Source of the DNA: Verrucomicrobiota bacterium
GTDB taxonomy: Bacteria > Verrucomicrobiota > Verrucomicrobiia > Methylacidiphilales > UBA1321
Reading direction: 5' to 3'
Length of the DNA stretch: 64,000 nt
NCBI GenBank assembly: GCA_013286145.1
Contig: JABDGH010000008.1
Coordinates: 1-64,000, forward strand
Within the stretch, counting starts at the first letter, position 1, and the number at the start of each line of letters is the position of its first letter. Below, piece after piece: positions 29,585-38,419 of the stretch. A model generated the notes under the pieces. It made no database searches and was not told where the DNA came from. It saw only the letters and a program-made list of their open reading frames with translations. A program made the position numbers and the translations under genes.

Positions 29585-30902
29585 GGGCCGCGAGATTGGT
29601 CAGCGCCAGTAACACGGCCATTGTAATCGCAGCGATTCCCACGTCCTCGATCAGCAGCGATGGTCCGAGTTTGCTGAGCAACCTGCCATCCAGGTTCACG
29701 GCCAGACCAAGCAGAAAACTCACGGTCGTGCAGAGATTCCTTAAAGCGAAAACGCGTCCTCTGCGCGCATCATCGACATCGTTTTGCAGCCGCGACTCGA
29801 TCGGAATCAAAATGAACGCCGAGAGCACACCCATGAAGGCCGCGCCCGCCACGGCTGGGAGATATTCCTGGATTTGTGAAAATCCAAGCAACGCCACGCC
29901 GAGCAAGGCCAGGGCCACATAGGGAAGCGCCTTGCTGCGGCTCCAATATTTCGATGCGCCGCAAATGGCAACGCCCAAGCCAAGCCCCATTCCAATCGCC
30001 GCCATCAGCAATCCAAACGCCAGGATGCTGATTTCAAAAACAGGCGGCCTGGGTGCGAACATGCCAAGAAACTCTTTCAGATAATTGGCTAATGTACGAA
30101 CCGATCCCAAGTCAACCGTCAACACGACTTGTTGCAGGATGGTGATAAGCACCATGGCGCTGATGAAGGAAAAGGCCGAATTGACCAGCACCAGCGCACC
30201 CAATTCCCGTTGTTCGCGCAGCACGCGCCAACCTGCCAGTGAACCGCGCCATGTACTGACTTTGTCAGCCCCTCCCGCATTCGTACGGTCAGGCGAAAGA
30301 TCGGTACGGATATGATAAATGCACCAGGCCGAGGCAAGGAAACCCATCGAGTTGAACAGGAAGCTGCTGCGCGCGCCAAAGATCGAAACGATGAGGCTGG
30401 CAATGGGAATGCCGATGAAATTCGCAATGACCCCGATTAACGAAATGAGCGCGTTGGCAGTGACCAGTTCCCGGCTCGAAACGATTTGAGGCAACGCCGC
30501 TTGTCGCGCTGGAATAAAGAGGCCGTTGAAAGCACCCATCAGGAACACGATGGCATAAACCGCAAACAGATTGTGGGATTGAAACCACAGGTCGAGTATC
30601 GTGAGGGTCAACACGGCCCGCGCGAGATCAGAATAAAACATGACCCAGCGGCGGGAAAAGCGATCCACGATCCAGCCATAGAGCGGCGCAAAGAGGAGTC
30701 CCGGCAACATTGCGCAAAAAGTCACACGTGCGCTGTCTTTGCCCACATCCATACCCTGCTTGATGCCGAGGATCACGTAAAGCAGGGCGAACTGGTAAAA
30801 GCGGTCGCCGAAGCTGCTGATGATCTGGCCGTACCAGAGCCGGGCGAAATTTTTTTCCGCCAGGATACTGCGGAATGTGGCGGGCGGAGGCTCAGGCTTC
30901 AT
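29559..30902 (-). CDS. MFS transporter of the drug-efflux/LplT-like type
   Basis: 447 aa with about twelve helices. It begins with a cytoplasmic lead and NFARLWYGQIISSFGDRFYQ, typical of the DHA3/enterobactin-exporter-like MFS group. The intracellular loop motif is DRFSRRWVMFYSDLARA, and RRGRVFALRNL marks the second half. It may export drugs, siderophores or lipids; the substrate is not determinable. The end of the gene overlaps tatA tail to tail. Confidence 0.82.
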   Translation of the reverse strand: MKPEPPPATFRSILAEKNFARLWYGQIISSFGDRFYQFALLYVILGIKQGMDVGKDSARVTFCAMLPGLLFAPLYGWIVDRFSRRWVMFYSDLARAVLTLTILDLWFQSHNLFAVYAIVFLMGAFNGLFIPARQAALPQIVSSRELVTANALISLIGVIANFIGIPIASLIVSIFGARSSFLFNSMGFLASAWCIYHIRTDLSPDRTNAGGADKVSTWRGSLAGWRVLREQRELGALVLVNSAFSFISAMVLITILQQVVLTVDLGSVRTLANYLKEFLGMFAPRPPVFEISILAFGLLMAAIGMGLGLGVAICGASKYWSRSKALPYVALALLGVALLGFSQIQEYLPAVAGAAFMGVLSAFILIPIESRLQNDVDDARRGRVFALRNLCTTVSFLLGLAVNLDGRLLSKLGPSLLIEDVGIAAITMAVLLALTNLAALRSFWSDR

Positions 30903-30964
30903 GCAAGAGTGCTAATCAACCACAACCCGCCGAGGAAAGCGTGAGAATTTTACACATCGACCGC

Positions 30965-30987
30965 AGCGGTGATCATGAACCACCGCT
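30965..30987. repeat. Hairpin downstream of the cyclophilin gene
   Basis: AGCGGTG at 30965-30971 pairs with CACCGCT at 30981-30987 around a 9-nt loop, and the pairing is nearly extended on both sides (CGC.../...TACG). It lies between the stop of the cyclophilin gene and the start of the MFS gene, both on the minus strand. There is no T-run. It may be a repeat-type hairpin or a Rho-independent stop of weak form. Confidence 0.5.
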
Positions 30988-31021
30988 ACGATACGACAAG
31001 CCCGGTGCAAAAAAGTGATTA

Positions 31022-31600
31022 CTATCCCCGCGTGGCGCTGATGAGGATCACCGCTTTCGCAGGGACATCCGAATAAGGGCCCATGGTGGTGGTTTCCACT
31101 TTTGCCATCTTGTCGATCACATCAAGCCCCTTTGTGATCTTGCCGAATACGGCATAGCCCTCGGGGCTGACGCCGCCTGGATCCAATTTGCTGCTGTTAT
31201 CGACCAGGTTGAGAAAGAATTGTGAAGTTGCACTGTTGGGATTGTTGGTTCGCGCCATCGAAATGGTGCCGCGAAGATTATGGAGACCATTGGTTGCTTC
31301 GTTTTTGATCGGAAGCCTGGTCTCTTTTTCACTCATCTGGGCTGTGAAACCGCCACCCTGCACCACGAAACCGGGAATGATCCGATGGAAAACCGTGCCG
31401 TCGTAGAACTTCTTGTCCACGTAAGCCAGAAAATTGGCCGTGGTGATGGGAGCGTTCTTGGGATCAAGCTGGATCGTGATGTCGCCCATGCTGGTCTTGA
31501 GCACAACGACAGGATCGGCAGCTTGCGCGGGTTGAGCCCAGGCGAAGGAGACTGCCAGGGCGAAAGAGGTGATGACTTGGAGGAAGGTAGATCGTTTCAC
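31022..31600 (-). CDS. Periplasmic cyclophilin-type peptidyl-prolyl isomerase
   Basis: 192 aa. Signal peptide of ~27 residues (SFALAVSFAWAQPAQAADP, cleavage after AQA). The cyclophilin core shows VFHRIIPGFVVQGGGFT, GTISMARTNNPNSATSQFF and GYAVFGKITKGLDVIDKMAK. The catalytic Arg (FHRII) and the Gln/Phe active-site residues are present. It catalyses proline isomerisation of exported proteins. Confidence 0.93.
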   Translation of the reverse strand: MKRSTFLQVITSFALAVSFAWAQPAQAADPVVVLKTSMGDITIQLDPKNAPITTANFLAYVDKKFYDGTVFHRIIPGFVVQGGGFTAQMSEKETRLPIKNEATNGLHNLRGTISMARTNNPNSATSQFFLNLVDNSSKLDPGGVSPEGYAVFGKITKGLDVIDKMAKVETTTMGPYSDVPAKAVILISATRG

Positions 31601-31657
31601 CCTGCCATTTTCGGGCTGTTGCGGCAGCTTGTCACGCGCAAATTTATAATGATTGCG

Positions 31658-31816
31658 TTAACGCTTAAGCAACGTCGCGATTTCGGCGAGCCGCTTATTT
31701 GTTTCTTCCCTGCTCTTTCGGATTTTATTTACTTGGACAGAAATACCGACCGTGCAAACCACCATGAATAATAGAGCCAAAAAGATTAATAGGGGAAAAG
31801 GCAGTAGAGGATCCAT
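31658..31816 (-). CDS. Small single-pass membrane protein
   Basis: 52 aa from the ATG at 31816; the ORF-track extension to 32011 lies inside the upstream glycosyltransferase and is not believed. A hydrophobic helix (PLLIFLALLFMVVCTVGISV) is followed by a charged, helical cytoplasmic tail (KIRKSREETNKRLAEIATLL). It starts 38 bp after the end of the glycosyltransferase on the same strand. I do not recognise a family. Confidence 0.55.
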   Translation of the reverse strand: MDPLLPFPLLIFLALLFMVVCTVGISVQVNKIRKSREETNKRLAEIATLLKR

Positions 31817-31854
31817 GCCGCAAGTATCCCGAGAGAGTAATCTAAAACAAGAAG

Positions 31855-33270
31855 TTATCCCACTAGAGGCGCGGCCACATTCACCTGTCTTTGTGGCATC
31901 CAATTGATCTTGCCGCGCAGGAAGGCGAGCCACCCGAGAACGGCTCCGAGTTGGCGCATGATCTGAAAGACAAAAGGCTCTGTTAATGTCGCGCCCAGGG
32001 ATTGAATCCATAGCTTGCGCGAAAGAGGAACCCCGAGCCAGCGTTGGTACAGAATGATGGAGTAGGCATGTAATGTAAGGTCAAAAACAAGCTTAGCGAT
32101 AATTAGTTTAACGATAAAGCTATCTAAGAAGTGCCTAATTAACAGGATTTCTATCAAAACCACCAGTGCCGCTAACGCATAGATGGGCAGGAGCAGATCG
32201 AGCGTTTTCAGGCACATCATATAACGTCCAACGGCTCCGTAGCGTCCGTTTGCCACCATCCCTTTAAACTTGAAATGGGTGGCGATAAAACCGGCGAACC
32301 AGCGTCGCCGTTGATTGAGGAAAGTCTTCACCGCCGCCGGGGCATCGGTGGTTCCACGCGCACCCGCGAGCGTCTTCACCGTCACATGCTGGCCTCGTTC
32401 GAAGGCGTCCCGGTAAACGCGATGAGTCAGTTCGTAATCCTCCACCCAACTCTTCGTGTCGAATCCCCCGGCACTTTCCAAAACCGTTCGGCGATAAGCG
32501 GCAAAGGCACCGGAGATAAGCAAAAGCATATCGTATTGCATCCAGGTCAATCGCCAGAGAAAGCCGCGCGCATACTCGAAGGTCTGGAAGAATTGGAAGA
32601 ATCCGGCCCATGCGGTGCGCTGGCAGACCGGAATCAGCACGCCACCGGCAATCCCCATGTCGGGGTCTTCGACAAAACCATCGCGGATCGCCGCCAGTGC
32701 TTCAGTTTCGAGATAGGTATCGGCATCAAGCGTGACCACGATTTCGCCCCGGGCCATTTCCCAACCGAGATTGAGCGAATCGGCCTTGCCTGAATTTGCC
32801 TTACGCAGGACGCGCAGAGCGGGCCAGCATGTGGAAAGTCCCAGGGTGTTCGATCCCATCGCCTCAAAGTGGAGATCATGTTCGGAGGTCAACCAATCGA
32901 CCATGGTATCGGTTGAACCGTCGTCGATAACGATAACCTCGTCCGCGAGTTCCGTCTGAACGCTCAAGGCGCGGAGACATTCCGGCAGCACCAACCGTTC
33001 GTTGCGCGCACAAATGAGCACCGATAAGGTGGGCCGTTCTTTCTGCGAAAGAGGAGAAGTACCGCGAGTGCTTTTCCTTTTGCGCTCCAGCCTCGACACC
33101 GCGATCTGGCTCGATATGACCATGAAGCCAAGCAGGAGTGAGTCATAGGAAATATAAATCACCCCGATGCTCCAGGCCGCTACGCCCCTAAAAGCAAAAG
33201 AGGCGTAGAGGGTCAAAATCAGCACACCGATAACCGTGCCGAAAAGAAGAGGCCAGCGAAGCGATTGCAC
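31855..33270 (-). CDS. Membrane-bound processive family 2 glycosyltransferase
   Basis: 471 aa from a GTG. Two N-terminal helices, a GT-A domain and three or more C-terminal helices, the layout of PgaC, hyaluronan or cellulose synthase-like enzymes. Key residues: LSVLICARNERLVLPECLRA, VIDDGSTD, TLDADTYLE (DxD), SWVEDYELTHR (catalytic base) and NQRRRWFAGF, a Q/RxxRW-type product-binding motif. It should build and extrude a polysaccharide. No partner deacetylase or outer-membrane porin gene is beside it, so the product is unknown. Confidence 0.88.
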   Translation of the reverse strand: MQSLRWPLLFGTVIGVLILTLYASFAFRGVAAWSIGVIYISYDSLLLGFMVISSQIAVSRLERKRKSTRGTSPLSQKERPTLSVLICARNERLVLPECLRALSVQTELADEVIVIDDGSTDTMVDWLTSEHDLHFEAMGSNTLGLSTCWPALRVLRKANSGKADSLNLGWEMARGEIVVTLDADTYLETEALAAIRDGFVEDPDMGIAGGVLIPVCQRTAWAGFFQFFQTFEYARGFLWRLTWMQYDMLLLISGAFAAYRRTVLESAGGFDTKSWVEDYELTHRVYRDAFERGQHVTVKTLAGARGTTDAPAAVKTFLNQRRRWFAGFIATHFKFKGMVANGRYGAVGRYMMCLKTLDLLLPIYALAALVVLIEILLIRHFLDSFIVKLIIAKLVFDLTLHAYSIILYQRWLGVPLSRKLWIQSLGATLTEPFVFQIMRQLGAVLGWLAFLRGKINWMPQRQVNVAAPLVG

Positions 33271-33331
33271 AGGAGAATCTCATCCTAGCATCGTTTAAAA
33301 AATGATCTACTTCGATATAAAACCACCTCCG

Positions 33332-34036
33332 TCAGTTCATGGGCAAACAACGGAAGGTGTCAGAAGTTCGATTTTCGACCTCGAAGGGAGGATTGCCTCC
33401 GCCTTGGTTGCCATAAGAATAAATGACGAGACAATACTTTTCGCCGTATTGAGTTGCACCTTTAACGAAGTCGGCGGCCGAGGTAAGGGTGAAGTGTGTT
33501 TTACGGACGAATTTATTGTGATTTTCACCCCCTAGCAAACCCAGGACAGGGTAAATAGTATTGCGAGTTGGGTAATATCCGGGTGTCTCGCGAACTTCCG
33601 GTTGAATTTTTTCCGCACAAACCACGAGGCTGGGTTTATCAAAAACATCCCTTGGAAGGGTAAGACGTGAATTCCAAAGACCAAATCCGTTATCATTGAT
33701 CATCACCAATTCTCGAGTGACGAAATTCCATCCGAGGGAAAGAGTGCCCTTTCCGTAATCGCTTTTGTTCCAGGGCATAGCTGTGGTTAGTAAATACCGG
33801 CGGGTGAATTTTCCGTCCGTGTAACACTCCGCGAAAAAATAAGAAGAGAAAGGTACCTTCGCAAATGAATAGGTATATCGATATTCCTTGATACCTTGCA
33901 AAATTTGCTGGCGCATTTCCTCTCTTGGCACGACTGCTTCTTTCAACGAAATAGGGAAATCTTGTCCAAGGAGTCTTGAAGCAGGAGTGACCACGCAAAG
34001 GAACAGGACAAGCAACGTCAAAAATTTATTGGTCAT
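33332..34036 (-). CDS. Hypothetical secreted protein
   Basis: 234 aa with a clear signal peptide (LTLLVLFLCVVTPASRLLGQ, cleaved near residue 25). The rest is soluble, with aromatic-rich beta-like stretches (EYRYTYSFAKVPFSSYFFAE). No family is recognised. Codon use is noticeably AT-richer than in the flanking glycosyltransferase and rnc, like the other small secreted gene at 55265-55684. It is a stand-alone gene. Confidence 0.65.
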   Translation of the reverse strand: MTNKFLTLLVLFLCVVTPASRLLGQDFPISLKEAVVPREEMRQQILQGIKEYRYTYSFAKVPFSSYFFAECYTDGKFTRRYLLTTAMPWNKSDYGKGTLSLGWNFVTRELVMINDNGFGLWNSRLTLPRDVFDKPSLVVCAEKIQPEVRETPGYYPTRNTIYPVLGLLGGENHNKFVRKTHFTLTSAADFVKGATQYGEKYCLVIYSYGNQGGGNPPFEVENRTSDTFRCLPMN

Positions 34037-34162
34037 GATAAGTCTATCGCATTGGATCGCTCTTATCTTACTTCGATTTCAATAAACAACGAATGCTTTG
34101 TCGATAACAGATACCATCTTGTTCGGCATGTTAAATTTTCTCGAAAGCTGCTTGAGTTGGGC

Positions 34163-34855
34163 ATGGCTTCAAGCATCGACGATTTTCAACAGCGCCTCGG
34201 GCATGTCTTTGCCGACCCCGCCCTGCTGGGTCTTGCGTTGACGCATGCTTCCTTTGGCCATGAAAAACGCCAGCGTACGCCGGATAATCAACGGCTCGAA
34301 TTTCTCGGTGACGCGGTTCTCCAGCTTGCGGTGACAGCGGAGCTTTATCGCCGTTTCCCGGAATTGCCCGAAGGTCGGCTCACCGTCCTGCGTGCGCAAT
34401 TGGTGAATCGGCATCATCTCCAGACGCTCGCGCAAGACCTGGGACTCGGAGATCATCTGATCCTCGGGCGTGGCGAGGAAAACAGCCAGGGGCGACAGCG
34501 TGGCTCCATTCTCGCTGACGCGATGGAGGCGGTCATCGGAGCCATTTTTGCCGAGGCTGGTTGGGATGTTTCACGCGAGATTATTTTGCGTCTGCTGGAG
34601 CCATCGCTCACGGTTCTGACCAACGAAAGCGATGCTGCCCTGGCCAATAATCCCAAAGGGAATCTCCAGGAAAAACTTCAGGCCGAGGGCGAGCAACCAC
34701 CGATGTACCGTTGCGTTTCCGAAACCGGCCCGGCCCATGCGCGAGTTTATGAGGTGGTGGTCGAATGGCAGGGCCGCGAACTGGGGCGCGGCCAGGGCGC
34801 CAGCAAAAAAGAAGCGGAGACGCATGCCGCGCAGGTAGCGCTGGATGCGCTTTAA
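34163..34855 (+). CDS. rnc: Ribonuclease III
   Basis: 230 aa from the ATG at 34163 (MASSIDDFQQRLG); the ORF-track start is a TTG 111 bp upstream. The catalytic signature is NQRLEFLGDAVLQL, and the second metal-site helix is DAMEAVIGAIF. The C-terminal dsRNA-binding domain reads NPKGNLQEKLQAEGEQPPMY, then GQGASKKEAETHAAQVALDA. It cuts double-stranded RNA in rRNA processing and regulatory RNA decay. Its stop overlaps the convergent M50 gene by 4 bp. Confidence 0.96.
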   Translation: MASSIDDFQQRLGHVFADPALLGLALTHASFGHEKRQRTPDNQRLEFLGDAVLQLAVTAELYRRFPELPEGRLTVLRAQLVNRHHLQTLAQDLGLGDHLILGRGEENSQGRQRGSILADAMEAVIGAIFAEAGWDVSREIILRLLEPSLTVLTNESDAALANNPKGNLQEKLQAEGEQPPMYRCVSETGPAHARVYEVVVEWQGRELGRGQGASKKEAETHAAQVALDAL

Positions 34856-35676
34856 GAATCTTCCCAAAGATAAGAGAGATGCTGGCTTGCATCCCAATAG
34901 CCCAGCAACAATGCCGCAATCAAACCCACGTACATGAGGGCCATGATCAATCGGTTGGAGATATGAGTTGAGTAGTAACGCCGCATTTCCTCCGTGGGTG
35001 TGCTGAAAAGAGTTTGCTTCATTCGCGGGAAGGCCACGATCAGGACAATGATGATGATAAAGATCGAACTTATGGCATGGAAATAAAGGATGGCGGCACC
35101 AAGTAAAAGCAGTCCAATCAGCCAGAACCATGGCGACACGGCGGCGCAGATACGTCCACCATCAAGCGGTGGCACGGGGATCATATTAAATAGATTGATG
35201 ACAAAGCTGGCCGAGGCGACTGCCATCAGCCACGTCGTATGGAATCGAATGGCGGCATACCAGCAGATCCACGAGCCGATACAACCAGCCAATGGACCGC
35301 CGTAGGCCATCCACGCTTCAGTCCATGCATCGCGTGGATTTTGTTTCATCATGATGGCGGCACCCATAAACGGAATAAAAACGGGTGCGCTCACGGGAAT
35401 ACCGAGCCACTTCGCGGCGATGACATGACCCATTTCATGCACGAAAATAAGAAAGACAAAACCTGCGGCAAAGGGCCAGCCAAAAGCCCAGGAATAGATC
35501 CAAATCATGAGGAACATCGAACCGACGGTCTTGAGCGATTTAAGAAGAAGGAGTCCAAATTTTCCGACTGCAATGGCGCCAGCAATCAACCACCCGAAAA
35601 TTCCCTGGGGCGATGTTTTTGGCGGGGGAGGTTGTGGCTGCTGCCCAGGCGGGAGCACTTGGAAATTAGGTTCCAT
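34852..35676 (-). CDS. Site-2-protease-type (M50) membrane metalloprotease
   Basis: 274 aa. A Pro/Gln-rich cytoplasmic head is followed by about six helices. The zinc motif HEMGH is in LIFVHEMGHVIAAKWLGIPV and the third ligand region is FNMIPVPPLDGGRICAAV. Such proteases cleave transmembrane segments of anti-sigma factors or signal peptides. The absence of a PDZ domain and the 274-aa length place it with the short M50 type. It is convergent with rnc, and the next gene on the same strand is a pseudopilin-like gene ending about 80 bp upstream. Confidence 0.88.
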   Translation of the reverse strand: MEPNFQVLPPGQQPQPPPPKTSPQGIFGWLIAGAIAVGKFGLLLLKSLKTVGSMFLMIWIYSWAFGWPFAAGFVFLIFVHEMGHVIAAKWLGIPVSAPVFIPFMGAAIMMKQNPRDAWTEAWMAYGGPLAGCIGSWICWYAAIRFHTTWLMAVASASFVINLFNMIPVPPLDGGRICAAVSPWFWLIGLLLLGAAILYFHAISSIFIIIIVLIVAFPRMKQTLFSTPTEEMRRYYSTHISNRLIMALMYVGLIAALLLGYWDASQHLSYLWEDS

Positions 35677-35755
35677 CGGAGTGAGTATAAGGAATGGGAA
35701 CGCGCTGGCCAGTTACATTGCAGTTAATATGTCCGTTAGCGAACACGCGAAGACT

Positions 35756-36802
35756 TTACTGGGATGGAACCTCCGACCATGCCGAGGAGGGAAGAAGGAT
35801 ATGACGCTGAAGGATACGATGCCCTGTTTTTTGCGAGGTAAGTGTGCTGTCTAACGATGCAAGATCAGCATCAAGCTGATCCGCTTGGAGAAAAAGACCT
35901 TTGGGAACAAGCGGCGGCGGACTCGAGCCGTATTGGTTGGCCAATCGTTGCGCCGAAATATTATCCAGGGCGACAAGAACCAAACGCACCCGCGGCGGCA
36001 ATTGATTCCGGGTCAAGGGCTGGCTGGTATCGCGCGAATCGTAACGGAAGTCGGGTGAAAGCGCGGCCTTGGAATCGTTGGGTAATCGCTCCGGCAGGAC
36101 GAGCAGCGTCACGACATTTTCAGCCAGCACGGGAGTGACGGCTCCGGGCTGCACCATCTCCTGAATCCATGTCATCGGGGGAGAAGGCGCGAAGATGTGC
36201 AGGGATTCGGCGGGCTGCACGATTTGTTTCAGTCGCCAACGCCAGGAATGGGCGCTCAAAAGAAACGTCGGGCCAGTATCATCGCCAAATTCCACAAAAT
36301 AACCGAGGGCATTGAGTAAATGCTCCATTCCTCCATGCGCGTAGGTTTGCGTGTAACCGTGTGGAGCCAAAAAGAATACCGCGCTGCCGGTGGTGATTCG
36401 TCCGCTTGCCGAAAGAAGCCCGTTTGAACCTGCAGATGGTTCACAGACGAAATCCAAATCAGAACGACGCGCCGGATGATCCGGAAGAAAGGACGGGTTC
36501 GAGCCGGTACGAAAGGCACCACCGCTGTCGGCATAATCCTGATAAGTCTCAAGTGTTGCCGTGGAGAGATTCCTGGCCACAACTTCAAAAGCATTTTCCG
36601 CTTCTGCATAGGGATCCTCGGCGGCAACTTTCCATACGTGATCAACGTCGGTCATGAATTGCAAAAGTGCGACAAGAATAATCAGCAGCACCATGAGGGT
36701 AACCAGCACCTCAAGCAGGCTGAATCCACCTGTAAAACGGGGAAACTGCCGGTTTGCGCGACGAAAATGCCCTTTAGTACGGAGCAGAAAAAATGACCGC
36801 AT
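35756..36802 (-). CDS. Pseudopilin-like protein, Verru_Chthon cassette protein C-like
   Basis: 348 aa. A type IV pilin-like N-terminus, GGFSLLEVLVTLMVLLIILV, follows a 25-residue basic leader, so a prepilin peptidase probably processes it at G/F. The large globular domain has DLDFVCEPSAGSNGL and the late motif LPPRVRLVLVALDNISAQRL, which I associate with the Verru_Chthon cassette C family. The ATG overlaps the 3' end of the B-like gene by 29 bp. It probably belongs to a secretion or surface-appendage assembly, function unknown. Confidence 0.75.
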   Translation of the reverse strand: MRSFFLLRTKGHFRRANRQFPRFTGGFSLLEVLVTLMVLLIILVALLQFMTDVDHVWKVAAEDPYAEAENAFEVVARNLSTATLETYQDYADSGGAFRTGSNPSFLPDHPARRSDLDFVCEPSAGSNGLLSASGRITTGSAVFFLAPHGYTQTYAHGGMEHLLNALGYFVEFGDDTGPTFLLSAHSWRWRLKQIVQPAESLHIFAPSPPMTWIQEMVQPGAVTPVLAENVVTLLVLPERLPNDSKAALSPDFRYDSRDTSQPLTRNQLPPRVRLVLVALDNISAQRLANQYGSSPPPLVPKGLFLQADQLDADLASLDSTLTSQKTGHRILQRHILLPSSAWSEVPSQ

Positions 36803-37202
36803 AAATCCGCGGGTGATCGGGCGATCCCGTGGGAGTGATTCGCAGCGTCAGCCAGGTTGGGGAAGCTGTCTCAGTTCCAGTCATCGGGCTGTCACTAATC
36901 GGCTTGAGAACCGCCTGCACTGTATAAATTGTCTGGGCAACGGGACAGGGATTGCCCTGCGCATCGAGGTGAAGCGTTCCCGGCGAAAGGGTGCCCTGCC
37001 TGGCTTCTTCAATGAGATTTTCGGCGATCTGAACCGTGGCTCGATTATCATGCGCCAGACGAGCCGTTTTCGTTCCCAAGGCAAGCAAAGGAATCAGCGA
37101 TAAAAATCCGAAACTCAACACCCCGATGGAAAATGTTGCCTCGACCAAACTGAAGCCACCTTTCAGTCGATTTTGATAACGATTGAAATTATAAAATTTC
37201 AT
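36774..37202 (-). CDS. Pseudopilin-like protein, Verru_Chthon cassette protein B-like
   Basis: 142 aa from the ATG at 37202; the ORF-track start is a GTG 48 bp earlier. Pilin-type signature GGFSLVEATFSIGVLSFGFL with the conserved Glu at +5. Then a helical segment (TKTARLAHDNRATVQIAENL) and a small beta domain. Short length and the partner gene match protein B of the Verru_Chthon four-gene cassette. A and D members are not found beside it: a glycosyltransferase lies upstream and the M50 gene downstream. Confidence 0.75.
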   Translation of the reverse strand: MKFYNFNRYQNRLKGGFSLVEATFSIGVLSFGFLSLIPLLALGTKTARLAHDNRATVQIAENLIEEARQGTLSPGTLHLDAQGNPCPVAQTIYTVQAVLKPISDSPMTGTETASPTWLTLRITPTGSPDHPRIYAVIFSAPY

Positions 37203-37292
37203 TTTGGGAGAAGGCGGCCAATTAAGCGTCTTCTTCACTTGGGTTAGCACACTTTATTTGATCGTCACTTTCTTTTTAATCCCGCAGGTAAA

Positions 37293-38246
37293 TCAAGGCA
37301 CCCTCTCACCTTTCTCGTTATAGATGGCGATTTCGGATTCAGAGTCAGGGAGAGGAAAAAGGAGCGCAAACCAACCGATGACTTGACCCAGGATATAAAT
37401 CAACGGGATGAGCGGGGCGATCAATCCGGCCATGCAACGCTGTCCCAGGCTAAGCTGTGAATCGCACGTTGCGGCGATGGTGATCGATGCCAGCAACCAT
37501 AGAGAACCAAGGCATGTTTCAAAGGGCCAGCCGAGAATAATGGCGAGCACCGGGACGATCAAAAGAAGGGGCAGGAAATGATGGATCGATACCTGCCAGC
37601 CGTTGACTTGAAGTTGACGGGTTCGCCCCATCCCGTAACGAAAAAGCATCCGGGCCATCTCTCCCCATGTGGAACGCTGGGGACGGAAAACCTGCTGGCG
37701 CGGATCGTAATAAATGCCGTGATCGGCCTGCGCACGGTCGAGCCATTCATTTTCCTCGTTGGGATAAAGCCTGGGAGAAAGCGTGCCGATATTCGTGAAG
37801 GTCGAGCGACGCGCGGCGAGATTGCAGAGAATCAATTGCATTTGGGTGGCGGCTCGAAATGCGCCACGAGCCGCATATCTTGAGCAAACTGGCCCCACCA
37901 CGAGTGGATGGGTCAGCAGGGCATGAAAAATCTTTTCCGGCCCTGTGGCTTCGGCGCGCAGCAAGGCCGGACCACCGACAATCTCCACCTCGGGACGCAT
38001 AAAAGCGGTTTCAAGGGCCTCCCAAAAAATTAGTCCTAGACAACAATCGTTATCAAGAAAGACGATGATTTCTCCCTGCGCCTGGGCCAGGGCTGCGTTG
38101 CGCTGGCGGGCAGGATGCCGGCCTTCAACCACCAGAATTTGCGGCATCCCGCTTGCGGGAGCCGTTTCGCGAAGGCTCGCCAGCACAGGTTCATCGGCTC
38201 GAAAATGAAGCACCGGAATAATAACGGTGTAACGCGGCGAATCCAT
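37293..38246 (-). CDS. Family 2 glycosyltransferase with C-terminal membrane helices
   Basis: 317 aa. The GT-A fold has YTVIIPVLHFRADEPVLASL, EGRHPARQRNAALAQAQGEI and FLDNDCCLG (DxD-like). Two to three helices close the protein (QVSIHHFLPLLLIVPVLAII and later). The glycan is unknown. It sits 90 bp upstream of the pseudopilin pair on the same strand and may be in the same transcript. Confidence 0.8.
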   Translation of the reverse strand: MDSPRYTVIIPVLHFRADEPVLASLRETAPASGMPQILVVEGRHPARQRNAALAQAQGEIIVFLDNDCCLGLIFWEALETAFMRPEVEIVGGPALLRAEATGPEKIFHALLTHPLVVGPVCSRYAARGAFRAATQMQLILCNLAARRSTFTNIGTLSPRLYPNEENEWLDRAQADHGIYYDPRQQVFRPQRSTWGEMARMLFRYGMGRTRQLQVNGWQVSIHHFLPLLLIVPVLAIILGWPFETCLGSLWLLASITIAATCDSQLSLGQRCMAGLIAPLIPLIYILGQVIGWFALLFPLPDSESEIAIYNEKGERVP

Positions 38247-38419
38247 GAAGGGCGAAGCGTACCAGACCGTGCAAGCCGTGGGAAAGCCAGCGGATAAAAT
38301 GATGCGATTTCGTATCGTTATTTTTTACCAGTTGCTCTTCACTTAATTCCAACTGTCTCCCGGATTTGTCGAAAATCAGGATGGCAGGTTTTTTAATAAG
38401 AACTCACCCACGCAATACC

